From the NCBI RefSeq assembly GCF_900603025.1, contig NZ_LR026975.1:3596001-3660000 (forward strand): 64,000 bases of DNA, in the 5' to 3' direction. The first letter of the stretch is position 1. The number at the start of each line of letters is the position of its first letter. This document shows positions 50,549 through 58,860 of the stretch, in pieces. The notes under the pieces are model-generated. The model made no database searches. It saw nothing but the letters and a program-made list of their open reading frames with translations, and had not been told where the DNA came from. A program made the position numbers and the translations under genes. Origin of the DNA: Mycolicibacterium hassiacum DSM 44199 (GTDB taxonomy: Bacteria > Actinomycetota > Actinomycetes > Mycobacteriales > Mycobacteriaceae).

Positions 50549-52090
50549 ATGAGCCTGATGACCGACCTGTCGGAAGCGTCCGCCCTCGCGCTGGAACGCA
50601 GCTGCTCGGTGACCGCCGTCGCGCTGAGCGATCGGCGGCGGGACGGCGTGCGTCTGGTCACCGGCGAACACCGCAGGTTCGGCGTCAGCGCCGCGCTGGA
50701 TTTCGTGTACGTCCCCTACCCCGCGCTGGGCCGCGACTGGACCCGCCACACTCTCACCTGCGGGATCGCGTTGCAGTGCTCGCCGTCGAAGGAACGGCTC
50801 GCGCACTTCCGGCTCAGTGAGCTGACCGAGCGGGAGCTGCGGGCGCTGACCCTGATCGAGGCCGGGGTCGCGCTCGGCTGGGTGGCCGGACACTGGCCCG
50901 GCCTGCTGACCGAGAACCGCCGGCTGCTGCCCGGGGTGGAGCCGCTGCCCGCCGACATGCCGGCCGAGGAGATGCTGGAACGTGCGATCACCCTGTCCCG
51001 CAGCGGAACTCCGCTCAACGTTCCGGTGCTGGCGGGTCGGCTGCCGGCCGCCTACACCGCCCCGCAGGGATTGACCGACCGGCTGCGGCGCACCCTGGGC
51101 CGGATGCCGTGGACCTCCACCCAGAAGCGGATGCCGCGCGCGTATTCGATACCGGTCGGCGGGGACGGCGGGGTGCGCAACTCCAACCTCCCGCCGCCGA
51201 GTCGTCCGCAGGACAATGACCTCGACATCACCCCCGAGCACCGGCCCGGCATCCCCTACCCGGAGTGGAATGCCTGGACCCAGAGCTTCATGCCCGACCA
51301 TGTGGCGGTGGTGGAGCGGGCGCACCCCACCCACAACCACGAACCCGCGCCGGTGTCGCCGGACCTGCGCAAGTGGTTCGAGGAGCACACCCACCGTGCG
51401 ATGCGCAACCGACTCGAGGACGGGTCGGACCTCGACGTCGAGCAGTACGTCAACCACTACATCGACCTGTGCACCGGGGAGGCGATCGAACCCCGTATCT
51501 TCCGCGAACTGTTGCCCGCCAGCCGCGACGTCACCACCGCGCTGCTGCTGGACGGCAGTTCTTCGCTGGGGGTGCACGGCGGGCGGATCTTCCGGCTCGA
51601 ACTGGCCTGTGCCGACGCGCTCTCCCGCGCGATGACGGCGGCTCGCGAACGGCACGGCATCTTCGTGTTCACCGGCAACACCCGCCACCGCGTCGAGGTC
51701 ACCTGCCTGAAGGACTTCACCGACCGCCGGTTCGTGCCGCCGAGCCGGCTGGGCCTGTCGGCCGGCGGCTACACCCGCCTGGGCGCGCCGCTGCGGCATC
51801 TCACCAGCCGGCTGCTGGACCAGCCGTCGGAACGGCGGCTACTGATCGTCATCGGCGACGGCCTGATCTCCGACGAGGGGTACGAGGGCCGCTACGCCTG
51901 GGCCGACGCCGCCCACGCCGTGCAGGAGGCCAACGAGGCCGGGGTGTCGGTCTATTACATCGGCGTCGGCCCGACCCGGGTCGATCCGCTGCCGGAGGTG
52001 TTCGGCCCCAGACGATCCCGACGCATCCGCCGGGTGGAGGAACTGCCGCGGGTGCTGGCCCATGTCCACCGCGAACTCGTCGCCGTCTGA
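50549..52090 (+). CDS. von Willebrand factor A domain protein (NorD/CoxE/CbbO-like)
   Basis: 513 residues, ATG 50549. The C-terminal VWA domain (about 325-500) has the metal-ion-dependent adhesion site DGSSSLG (Asp-x-Ser-x-Ser) near 333 and an Asp in VIGDGLISDEGYEG. The N-terminal 320 residues are a NorD-type helical region (HFRLSELTERELRALTLIEAG). In other systems such a protein and a MoxR ATPase together insert or repair the metal centre of an enzyme (NO reductase, CO dehydrogenase, Rubisco). The MoxR partner is the next gene, 30 bp away. Confidence 0.87.
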   Translation: MSLMTDLSEASALALERSCSVTAVALSDRRRDGVRLVTGEHRRFGVSAALDFVYVPYPALGRDWTRHTLTCGIALQCSPSKERLAHFRLSELTERELRALTLIEAGVALGWVAGHWPGLLTENRRLLPGVEPLPADMPAEEMLERAITLSRSGTPLNVPVLAGRLPAAYTAPQGLTDRLRRTLGRMPWTSTQKRMPRAYSIPVGGDGGVRNSNLPPPSRPQDNDLDITPEHRPGIPYPEWNAWTQSFMPDHVAVVERAHPTHNHEPAPVSPDLRKWFEEHTHRAMRNRLEDGSDLDVEQYVNHYIDLCTGEAIEPRIFRELLPASRDVTTALLLDGSSSLGVHGGRIFRLELACADALSRAMTAARERHGIFVFTGNTRHRVEVTCLKDFTDRRFVPPSRLGLSAGGYTRLGAPLRHLTSRLLDQPSERRLLIVIGDGLISDEGYEGRYAWADAAHAVQEANEAGVSVYYIGVGPTRVDPLPEVFGPRRSRRIRRVEELPRVLAHVHRELVAV

Positions 52091-52120
52091 TGGTGACGAA
52101 CGACTCGTAAGGAGCTGACA

Positions 52121-52915
52121 GTGACCGCGAAGACCTACTTCTCGAACGGCAACGAGGTGCGGCTGTTCGAGCAGGCGTATCGGCAGCGGCTGCCGGTGAT
52201 GCTGACCGGCCCGACCGGCTGCGGCAAGACCCGACTGGTGGAGCACATGGGCGCGCTGCTGGGCCGCCCGGTCGTCACCATCAGCTGTCACGACGATCTC
52301 ACCAGCGCCGATCTGGTCGGCAGGTTCATGGTCACCGGCGGCGACGTGGTGTGGACCGACGGACCGCTGACCCGGGCCGTCAAGGAGGGCGCGATCTGCT
52401 ACCTCGACGAGGTGGTCGAGGCCCGTCACGACTCGCTGGCGGTGCTGCACTCGCTCACCGACCACCGCCGCACGCTGTATCTGGACCGGGCCGGTGAGGT
52501 GGTGGTCGCACCGGACACCTTCATGCTGGTGTGCTCGTACAACCCGGCCTACCGCAGCTCGCTCAAGGACCTCAAACCCTCGTTCCGGCAACGGTTCGTC
52601 ACGCTGCCGATGAGCTACCTGCCGCCGGATCGGGAGGCCGAGGTGATCGCCGCCGAGACCGGCATCGCGATCCACGTCGCCCACCGCCTGGTCAACTGCG
52701 CGGTCGCCATCCGCACCGCCGACGCGGCGTTTCACTTCGAACCGCCCTCCACCCGGGTCCTGGTCACCGCCGGCCACCTGATCGCCGCCGGCGCAAGCGA
52801 ACTCGACGCCGCCGAGGCCTGCATCCTGGCGCCGCTGTCGAGTGACGGCGCCATCACCGACGGGCTGCGCGAGATCGCGGTCGCCACCCTGGCCGGCGCC
52901 GACACGTCGTCCTAG
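52121..52915 (+). CDS. MoxR-family AAA+ ATPase (NorQ/CbbQ-like)
   Basis: 264 residues from GTG 52121 after AAGGAG. Walker A GPTGCGKTRLVEH, Walker B ICYLDEVVEAR, sensor 1 LVCSYNPAYRS, arginine finger region KPSFRQRFV. The ring ATPase that works with the VWA protein to remodel a target metalloenzyme. The target is not one of the usual ones (no NO reductase, CO dehydrogenase or Rubisco here); the adjacent membrane proteins or the P450s are candidates. Confidence 0.92.
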   Translation: MTAKTYFSNGNEVRLFEQAYRQRLPVMLTGPTGCGKTRLVEHMGALLGRPVVTISCHDDLTSADLVGRFMVTGGDVVWTDGPLTRAVKEGAICYLDEVVEARHDSLAVLHSLTDHRRTLYLDRAGEVVVAPDTFMLVCSYNPAYRSSLKDLKPSFRQRFVTLPMSYLPPDREAEVIAAETGIAIHVAHRLVNCAVAIRTADAAFHFEPPSTRVLVTAGHLIAAGASELDAAEACILAPLSSDGAITDGLREIAVATLAGADTSS

Positions 52916-52932
52916 AAAGGAGCACCCCACCC

Positions 52933-53061
52933 ATGGATCCCAAGGAGAGACAGCGCAAGCGGGCGCTGATCGTCTTCCAGATCGTCATATACGGCTATCT
53001 GCTGTTGATGTTTCTGATCCAGCTGTACATGTCCATCGAGCGGGGCTGGTGGTCCCTGTGA
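52933..53061 (+). CDS. 42-residue single-span membrane peptide
   Basis: MDPKERQRKRALIVFQIVIY, then GYLLLMFLIQLYMSIERGWWSL. A positively charged head, one span and a Trp pair. RBS GAAAGGAG precedes ATG 52933. The stop TGA overlaps the GTG of the membrane protein at 53058 (GTGA), so the two are translated as a pair, supporting it being a subunit. Confidence 0.75.
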   Translation: MDPKERQRKRALIVFQIVIYGYLLLMFLIQLYMSIERGWWSL

Positions 53062-53756
53062 GCGTCCAGACCGGTGCGGTCGGCGAGTCGATCGGACTCG
53101 AGGAACATCACGAACTGTCCCGCCAGGCCCAGCGCCGCGCCGACAAGTGGATGATCGTCGGCGCCGCGCTGATGGGCATGTGGGCGCCCGGAATCATCGG
53201 TTTTCCGATCTTCATGCGCGGGGTGTGGCTGCAGCGCCAGGCCGCCCGCGCCGGGCTGAGCGTGCGCCCGATGATCGTCACGCTCATCGGTTATCTGGTG
53301 CTCATCGACGGGTTCCTCAACAGCCTGGGCTGGGCGCTGGATCTGATCGGCAACCACACCCTGATCAACCGGGTGCTGATGACCGGTTGGGGCGCGATGT
53401 TCGACGCCGCCTACTTCTGGCACTACAACGAGCCCTGGGTGGGCGGCTCGGCGGTGCCCGGCGAGAAGGCCTATGTCGCGGGGCTCATTCTCACCGTGTT
53501 CGCCATGCGGTGCGCGGCGGCCATCGGATTCCTCCAGATGAAGCGCTGGGGTCACCAGTGGATGATCATCACCTGCTGGATGGGCGTGGTGATCTGGTGC
53601 GCGTACGTGTTCAACATGACCATGTACGCCGATGTCCGCTACGCCGGGGTGCTGTTCCCGGTGGTCGGCTGGTGGCTCTACGACATCTTCTACATCACCC
53701 CGTTCCTGGCCATCCCGTATCTGCACACCGTCAACCGCGAGATCTTCTCGGACTGA
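53058..53756 (+). CDS. multi-pass membrane protein, paralogue B
   Basis: 232 residues from GTG 53058. Six predicted spans: ADKWMIVGAALMGMWAPGIIG, MIVTLIGYLVLIDGFLNSLGWALDLI, HTLINRVLMTGWGAMFDAAYF, GLILTVFAMRCAAAIGFLQMK, MIITCWMGVVIWCAYVFNM and FPVVGWWLYDIFYITPFLAIP. It keeps every polar motif of paralogue A (WHYNE, WGHQW, MYADVRYAG, YLHTVNREIFSD). The C-terminal end is identical over the last 40 residues. The gene is in the operon with MoxR and VWA, unlike paralogue A, and is probably a core part of the membrane complex. Confidence 0.87.
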   Translation: MSVQTGAVGESIGLEEHHELSRQAQRRADKWMIVGAALMGMWAPGIIGFPIFMRGVWLQRQAARAGLSVRPMIVTLIGYLVLIDGFLNSLGWALDLIGNHTLINRVLMTGWGAMFDAAYFWHYNEPWVGGSAVPGEKAYVAGLILTVFAMRCAAAIGFLQMKRWGHQWMIITCWMGVVIWCAYVFNMTMYADVRYAGVLFPVVGWWLYDIFYITPFLAIPYLHTVNREIFSD

Positions 53757-53775
53757 ACAGGTTTAGGAGTACGTC

Positions 53776-54219
53776 ATGACCTCGTCACCCAACCCCGCAA
53801 CCACCGACGAGAAGGATCCCGCCGAGGACCTCCCGCCCGGCACCACGCCGTACTACGCCCGGATGCACACGTGGATCAAGCGCGCGGTCTTCGTCTGCCT
53901 GGTCGCGCTGGTCATCGAGGGCGCCTTCACGTTGCCGTTCATGGCCGTGTGGTACGGCTTCCCGACGCTGAGCCTCACTCAGATCTGCAGCGAGTTGCTC
54001 AAGGTCCGCTACTCCGACGACGCCCTGGAGTGCCAGGTGCCCTACCCGCCGCTCGGTGCGCCGGAGGGCGCCGAGGGCAAGGACACGGCCCGCGACGAGT
54101 GGGGCATCCAGCCGGTGCCAAAGTACGACCGGATCGGCTTCCGGGAACTGGTCCGCAACTACGAGGAGCGCGAGGCGCGCAAGGCGGCCGAACAGCAACA
54201 GCAGCAGGCGACGCCATGA
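53776..54219 (+). CDS. membrane-anchored protein with exported Cys pair
   Basis: 147 residues. Cytoplasmic head rich in Pro and Asp, one span ([27 protein letters not shown]), then an exported domain with two Cys ([10 protein letters not shown] and [10 protein letters not shown]) and a charged coil ([16 protein letters not shown]). It could be a periplasmic-side subunit with a disulphide. ATGA overlap with the first P450. No family recognised. Confidence 0.75.
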   Translation: MTSSPNPATTDEKDPAEDLPPGTTPYYARMHTWIKRAVFVCLVALVIEGAFTLPFMAVWYGFPTLSLTQICSELLKVRYSDDALECQVPYPPLGAPEGAEGKDTARDEWGIQPVPKYDRIGFRELVRNYEEREARKAAEQQQQQATP

Positions 54220-55475
54220 CCCGGATGACCGCCGCCGACACCGGAGCGGCGTCGCCGGCCCGAAGCCCCGAGGAGCACGCCCGCAACTGGGACCTGCACC
54301 ACGAGGACTTCAACGACGACGGGTTCCTCTACGACGTGTACGCGGTGATGCGGGGGCGAGGAGCTTTCGCGTACACCGACAACCCGTTTCTGTCCACCAT
54401 GGGGACCGGCGCCTGGGTGGCGGTGCGTTACCGGGACTGCTACCGGATCGTGCAGGACTGGGAGCATTTCTCCAGCAACACCACCCCGGATGCGGCCGAG
54501 GCACTCGGTGGGGACCTGCTGATCACCCTGGACCCGCCGCGGCAGCAGAAGTTCCGCAAGGTTGTCAACCCGTACTTCTCGCCGGCGCGGATGAAGGCGC
54601 TGCGTCCGCAGATCCGCGCCGAAACCGACCGGCTGATCGACGAATTCATCGCCACCGGGCGCGGGGATCTCGCCCAGGTGGCGTGGCGCCAGCCCGGCAT
54701 CGTGTTCTTCAAGTACGTGCTGGGCCTGCCGGTCGAGGACGTGCCGCTGTGCCTCGAACTCACCGACACCGCGCTCAACGCCGCCACCGAGGAGCAACGG
54801 TTGTCGGCCTGGGGCGGGCTCTACCAGCACCTGCACGACACGGTGACCGCCCGCATGCAGGGCTCGCCCCGCGACGACATGATCGACGTGCTGCTGGCCG
54901 CCGAGATCGACGGGGAACGGCTGCCGTTCAACGATGTGGTGGCCAACGCGATGCTGCTGGTTCAGGCCGGGCTGGAGACCACCGCGAGCGCGATGTCGTG
55001 GTCGTTCCACTACCTGGCGACCCACCCCGACGACCGGGACCGGCTGGTGCGCGAACCGGAGCTGCTGCCGCGCGCGGTGGAGGAGTTCATCCGCTTCGGC
55101 GGGTCGATCCACGGGATTCCCCGCACCGTCGCCAAGGACGTCGAGCTGGCCGGCCACACCTTCCGGCGCGGTGACGCGGTGCTGGTCAACTACGCGTCGG
55201 CCAACCGCGACGAGGAGGTGTTCGTCGACGCGCACAGGTGCGTCATCGACCGCCGCGACAACCGCCATCTCGGGTTCGGCGCCGGGGTGCATCGGTGCCT
55301 GGGCTCGAACCTGGCCCGGCTGGAACTGCACGTCGGGCTGGAACAGGTGCTCACCCGGTTGCGCGGGTTCGAGCCGGACCCATCGAGACCCGCGGTCTTC
55401 AAGGGAAATTCGATCACACGCGGGTTCCGATCGCTGCCCGTGGTGTTCGACCGGGACCAGGCGTCGGTGACATGA
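54216..55475 (+). CDS. cytochrome P450 (first of two)
   Basis: 419 residues from ATG 54216. I-helix [16 protein letters not shown]-helix motif ExxR in VEEFIRF, heme loop [18 protein letters not shown] with the axial Cys. [21 protein letters not shown] is typical of bacterial soluble P450s. It adds one oxygen from O2 with electrons from a ferredoxin and reductase not encoded here. Substrate unknown; the neighbouring ERG2-like protein and second P450 suggest a terpenoid or sterol. Overlaps neighbours at both ends (ATGA). Confidence 0.92.
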   Translation: MTRMTAADTGAASPARSPEEHARNWDLHHEDFNDDGFLYDVYAVMRGRGAFAYTDNPFLSTMGTGAWVAVRYRDCYRIVQDWEHFSSNTTPDAAEALGGDLLITLDPPRQQKFRKVVNPYFSPARMKALRPQIRAETDRLIDEFIATGRGDLAQVAWRQPGIVFFKYVLGLPVEDVPLCLELTDTALNAATEEQRLSAWGGLYQHLHDTVTARMQGSPRDDMIDVLLAAEIDGERLPFNDVVANAMLLVQAGLETTASAMSWSFHYLATHPDDRDRLVREPELLPRAVEEFIRFGGSIHGIPRTVAKDVELAGHTFRRGDAVLVNYASANRDEEVFVDAHRCVIDRRDNRHLGFGAGVHRCLGSNLARLELHVGLEQVLTRLRGFEPDPSRPAVFKGNSITRGFRSLPVVFDRDQASVT

Positions 55476-56515
55476 GCTACCGCGTCGTTCAATGGACCAC
55501 CGGCAACGTCGGTAAACGGTCGGTGCGGGCGATCACGCTCAATCCGCAGCTGGAACTCGTCGGCTGTTACGCCTGGTCCAGGGAAAAGGTGGGCCGCGAC
55601 GTCGGCGAGCTCTGCGGTATCGAACCGTTGGGCATCACCGCCACCGACGATGTGGACGCGCTGCTGGCGCTGCAGCCCGACTGCGTGGTCTACAACCCGA
55701 TGTTCGCCGACGTCGACGAGATGGTGCGAATCCTGCGCACCGGCGTCAACATCGTCTCCACCTCGGAGTTCATCACGGGGCATTTCCTCGGGCGCGAACG
55801 GATCCTCGAGGCGTGTCATGCCGGCGGGACGAGCATCTTCGGCAGCGGAATCAACCCCGGCTTCATCCAGCTGTTCGCGATCGTCTCCGCCACGCTGCCC
55901 GAGCAGGTCGAGAAGGTGTCGATCACCGAGGCGATCGACACCACGATCTACAACTCGCCGGCGACCGAGAAGCCGATGGGCTTCGGCTATCCCATCGACA
56001 CCCCGAACCTGAAGGCCATCACCGAGAAGGGATCGGCGATCTTCCGCGACGGGGTCTTCCTGGTCGCCGACGCGCTCGGGGTTCGGCTCGACGATGTGGT
56101 CTGCGACGTCGCCTACGCGCAGACCACCGAGGACCTGCAACTGCCCGGGGACTGGCTGATCGAAAAAGGTTGCGTCGCAGGCGTCGACGTGGCCTGGAAA
56201 GGTGTGGTCAACGGGCGTGAGGTCATCGAGATCCGGGGCCGGTGGCGCAAAGGGCAGACCCTCGACCCCGACTGGGAACTCGACATGGGCTACACCGTCG
56301 AGGTGCAGGGCACCCCGTCGATAAAGACCACGCTGAGCTTCGCGCCGCCGCCCGGATTCGTCGGCGAGACGATCGACGACTACATCATGCTCGGCCTGTC
56401 GCTGGTGGCGATGCCGGCCATCACCGCGATCCCGGCGGTCGTGCAGGCACCGCCGGGCATCGTCACCTACACCGACCTGCCGCTGCTGTTGCCCCGAGGA
56501 GTGTTGAGGACATGA
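55472..56515 (+). CDS. NAD(P)-dependent amine-dehydrogenase-like protein, third copy
   Basis: 347 residues. VVQWTTGNVGKRSVRAITLNPQLELVGCYAWSREKVGRDVGELCG, DCVVYNPMFAD, GVNIVSTSEFITG and FGSGINPGFIQLFAIV. The family of the genes at 9746 and 46338, but in an operon with P450s. A C-terminal domain ends AIPAVVQAPPGIVTYTDLP. ATG overlaps the P450 stop; its stop overlaps the VOC start. Confidence 0.86.
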   Translation: MSYRVVQWTTGNVGKRSVRAITLNPQLELVGCYAWSREKVGRDVGELCGIEPLGITATDDVDALLALQPDCVVYNPMFADVDEMVRILRTGVNIVSTSEFITGHFLGRERILEACHAGGTSIFGSGINPGFIQLFAIVSATLPEQVEKVSITEAIDTTIYNSPATEKPMGFGYPIDTPNLKAITEKGSAIFRDGVFLVADALGVRLDDVVCDVAYAQTTEDLQLPGDWLIEKGCVAGVDVAWKGVVNGREVIEIRGRWRKGQTLDPDWELDMGYTVEVQGTPSIKTTLSFAPPPGFVGETIDDYIMLGLSLVAMPAITAIPAVVQAPPGIVTYTDLPLLLPRGVLRT

Positions 56516-56925
56516 GATCGCGCCTGCACCACGTGGTGTTCGCGGTGGCCCCGGAGCGCCAAGCCGCCGTCGTCGAGATGTTCACCGGGCTCGGCTTCAC
56601 GTTCAACGCCACCGAACTGACCGAACTCGGCATCTCGGTGCAGCTGGACTGGGACGGCGGGCTGGAGGTGATCAGCCCGCTGCCCGGATCGTCGGCCCGG
56701 GTCGCCGAACTGGTCGGCGAGTTCCTCGACCGGCATGGCGACGGGGTGTACACCGTCGTGCTGCGCGTACCGGACGCCGCGGCCGCCGCGTCGCTGGCCC
56801 GGCGGTACGGGTCCACGACCCGGTTCGAACAGCACTTCGCCGGCGAGGGAACCTATCTCGACGAGATCGACCTGTCCGTGTTCGGGCTTCCGCTGACCTT
56901 CCTCGCCACCAACGCCGAACCCTGA
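56512..56925 (+). CDS. VOC-like small protein
   Basis: 137 residues. LHHVVFAVAPERQAAVVEMFTGLGF opens one half of a VOC fold, with VQLDWDGGLEVISPLPG and YTVVLRVPDAAAAASLARRYG. The usual metal ligands are only partly visible (His in LHHVVF). It could bind a hydrophobic ligand rather than catalyse. Overlaps the preceding gene (ATGA) and lies 37 bp before the next P450. Confidence 0.75.
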   Translation: MRSRLHHVVFAVAPERQAAVVEMFTGLGFTFNATELTELGISVQLDWDGGLEVISPLPGSSARVAELVGEFLDRHGDGVYTVVLRVPDAAAAASLARRYGSTTRFEQHFAGEGTYLDEIDLSVFGLPLTFLATNAEP

Positions 56926-56962
56926 GCGCCGCTGTCGCCGAAAGACCCGGGAAGGGGAGATC

Positions 56963-58192
56963 ATGACAGCCGGATCCGCCACCCGCAGCGTGTTCGACGC
57001 CGGGTTGCCGGTGCTGTGCTACGACGTCACCGCCACCCCGCAGGAGATCTATCCGCAGTTCCGCGCCGCGCAACAGCAGGCGCCGGTCGCGCTCGGCCCG
57101 ATCGGACCCGAGGTGCTGTCCTACCAGCTGGCGCGCACCGTGCTGCGCGATCCGCGGTTCGTCGTCCCGCAGGGAATACACCTGTCGGCGCACGGGATCA
57201 CCTCCGGCGAACTGTGGGACCAGGTCACCCGCAGCATCCTCAACATGGAGGGTGAGGAGCACCGCCGGCTGCGCGGGCTGGTCTCGCGGGCGTTCACACC
57301 GCGGGCCACCGCCCGGATGCGCGACACCATCCACACGGTGATCAACGAGTTGATCGACGGCGTCCTCGGCGACGGGCGCTGCGAGTTCGTCGCGGCCATC
57401 GCGCGGCCGTATCCGATCCCGGTCATCTGCGCGCTGCTGGGCGCACCCCGACAGGACTGGCAGCTGTTCTCCCGGTGGGCCGAGGACATCTTCAAGATCG
57501 TCAGCTTCGACTGCGATCTGGCGGCCGAACAGCCGGCGATGCTGCGGGCCTGGGACGAGTTCGACGCCTACATCGACGAGATGATCGCCGCGCGGCGCCG
57601 GCGGCTGACCGACGATCTGCTGTCGGAGTTGATCCGCGCCGAGATCGACGGCGACCGGCTCAACGCCGACGAGCTGCGCATGCTGGCGTTCAGCGTGTTG
57701 ATCGCCGGAACCGACACCACCCGAACCCAACTCGCCGCTTCGGTGCAGGTGCTGTGCGACCACCCCGACCAGTGGGCGCTGCTGCGGGAACGGCCGGAGT
57801 TGGCGATGCGCGCCGTCGAGGAGACCATGCGGCATTCGCCGTCGATGTGCAGCACGGTGCGCACCGTCGCCGAGGATGTCACGATCGACGGATACACCTT
57901 CCCGGCCGGAACGTTCATCATCGTCAACACGTATGCCGCCAACCGCGACGCCGGTGTCTACGACGATCCGACGCGCTTCGACATCACCCGCGCCGATCCG
58001 CCGCCCATCCTGACGTTCGGCGGCGGGGTGCACTACTGTCTCGGCGCGAATCTGGCGCGCCTGGAACTGGCCGAGGCGCTGACGATCCTGTCGCGCCGGT
58101 TGAGACATCCGCGCCGGATCGGCGACGTGGAGTGGAAGCCGCTGCTCGGCATGAGCGGGCCGCGGCAGCTGTGGATCGAGTTCGGCTCCTGA
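56963..58192 (+). CDS. cytochrome P450 (second of two)
   Basis: 409 residues. I-helix LIAGTDTTRTQLA, ExxR in VEETMRH, heme loop FGGGVHYCLGANLARLELAEAL with the axial Cys. NMEGEEHRRLRGLVSRAFTPRA is typical. RBS GGGAAGGGGAG precedes ATG 56963. It is distinct from the first P450 and so likely attacks another position. The stop overlaps the ERG2-like start (TGATG). Confidence 0.93.
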   Translation: MTAGSATRSVFDAGLPVLCYDVTATPQEIYPQFRAAQQQAPVALGPIGPEVLSYQLARTVLRDPRFVVPQGIHLSAHGITSGELWDQVTRSILNMEGEEHRRLRGLVSRAFTPRATARMRDTIHTVINELIDGVLGDGRCEFVAAIARPYPIPVICALLGAPRQDWQLFSRWAEDIFKIVSFDCDLAAEQPAMLRAWDEFDAYIDEMIAARRRRLTDDLLSELIRAEIDGDRLNADELRMLAFSVLIAGTDTTRTQLAASVQVLCDHPDQWALLRERPELAMRAVEETMRHSPSMCSTVRTVAEDVTIDGYTFPAGTFIIVNTYAANRDAGVYDDPTRFDITRADPPPILTFGGGVHYCLGANLARLELAEALTILSRRLRHPRRIGDVEWKPLLGMSGPRQLWIEFGS

Positions 58193-58857
58193 TGAGGATC
58201 GGCATGCCGTACCGCATCGACCCGGAGGTGCTGCACCGAGTCGCCCGGCAGGTGGTGGGTCTTCCGTTGGACAACGGCGAACTACTGGACCAGGCAACGG
58301 AGCTGCTCGCCGAGGCGTACCCCGGCCTGATCGATCCCACCCCCGGCCGCTGGGTGGGCAGCAGGGCCGGCGGCATCCTCGGCAAGGTCCGGTTCCTCTA
58401 TTTCAGCCCGCGCGAGTACATCGTCATCTTCGGCACTCCGACCGGCACCCAAGGGTTTTCCGGCCGCTACAAACACGTGGAGATCCACAAGTTCCTGCTA
58501 GCCGGACGGATCGACTGGTTCGACGTCGACTCCGACACCACCACCGCGTCGACGCTGCTGCCCGGCGATCGCACCCGCACGCCGCGGGGCCAGGCACGCG
58601 GCATGACCATCCACCCCGGGTCGTGGCACATCGAGTACGGCCGCGGCGCGGTGGTCACCACGCTGCCGTTCGCGATGGTCGACACCCTGCTGGTGTCACT
58701 GGACGTCGAGTCGGTGCGCCGGTCGACGGTCGAGTTCGCGCGGCTGGTGCGTGGCCGGTTGGCGCGGCGGGTGCACCGAGCGCCGTTCGTGGTGCCGCCC
58801 GGGGCCGCGCAACAGTGGCCCGGAAAAGCATCAGGGCCCTCGGTAAAGGGGCCCTGA
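58192..58857 (+). CDS. ERG2/sigma-1-receptor-like protein
   Basis: 221 residues from ATG 58192. The C-terminal half follows the eukaryotic ERG2 (sterol C8-C7 isomerase)/sigma-1 receptor fold: HVEIHKFLLAGRIDWFDVDSD, MTIHPGSWHIEYGRGAVVTTLPFAMVDTLLVSLD. The PGSWHIEYGRG, LPF and DT-SLD blocks are the family hallmarks; the conserved acidic residue at IEYG matches the ligand-binding Glu of sigma-1. The N-terminal half (IDPEVLHRVARQVVGLPLDNGELLDQATELL) replaces the membrane anchor. Sterol or terpenoid isomerase or binder is inferred. The last codons are part of the terminator hairpin. Confidence 0.8.
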   Translation: MRIGMPYRIDPEVLHRVARQVVGLPLDNGELLDQATELLAEAYPGLIDPTPGRWVGSRAGGILGKVRFLYFSPREYIVIFGTPTGTQGFSGRYKHVEIHKFLLAGRIDWFDVDSDTTTASTLLPGDRTRTPRGQARGMTIHPGSWHIEYGRGAVVTTLPFAMVDTLLVSLDVESVRRSTVEFARLVRGRLARRVHRAPFVVPPGAAQQWPGKASGPSVKGP

Positions 58858-58860
58858 TGC
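58824..58860. terminator. strong terminator, overlaps the end of the ERG2-like gene
   Basis: GCATCAGGGCCC (58828-58839), a nine-base loop, GGGCCCTGATGC (58849-58860): a 12-bp perfect stem. The AAAA at 58824-58827 becomes TTTT on the minus strand, giving the leftward SRPBCC gene a classical rho-independent terminator. The rightward operon ends in the same hairpin. Confidence 0.85.

Noticed and set aside
49002..53756. The two multi-pass proteins as copper membrane monooxygenase (PmoA/PmoC/AmoC) subunits
   Set aside because: Size and His content are suggestive, but none of the PmoA or PmoC motifs I know could be aligned; left as an unknown family.
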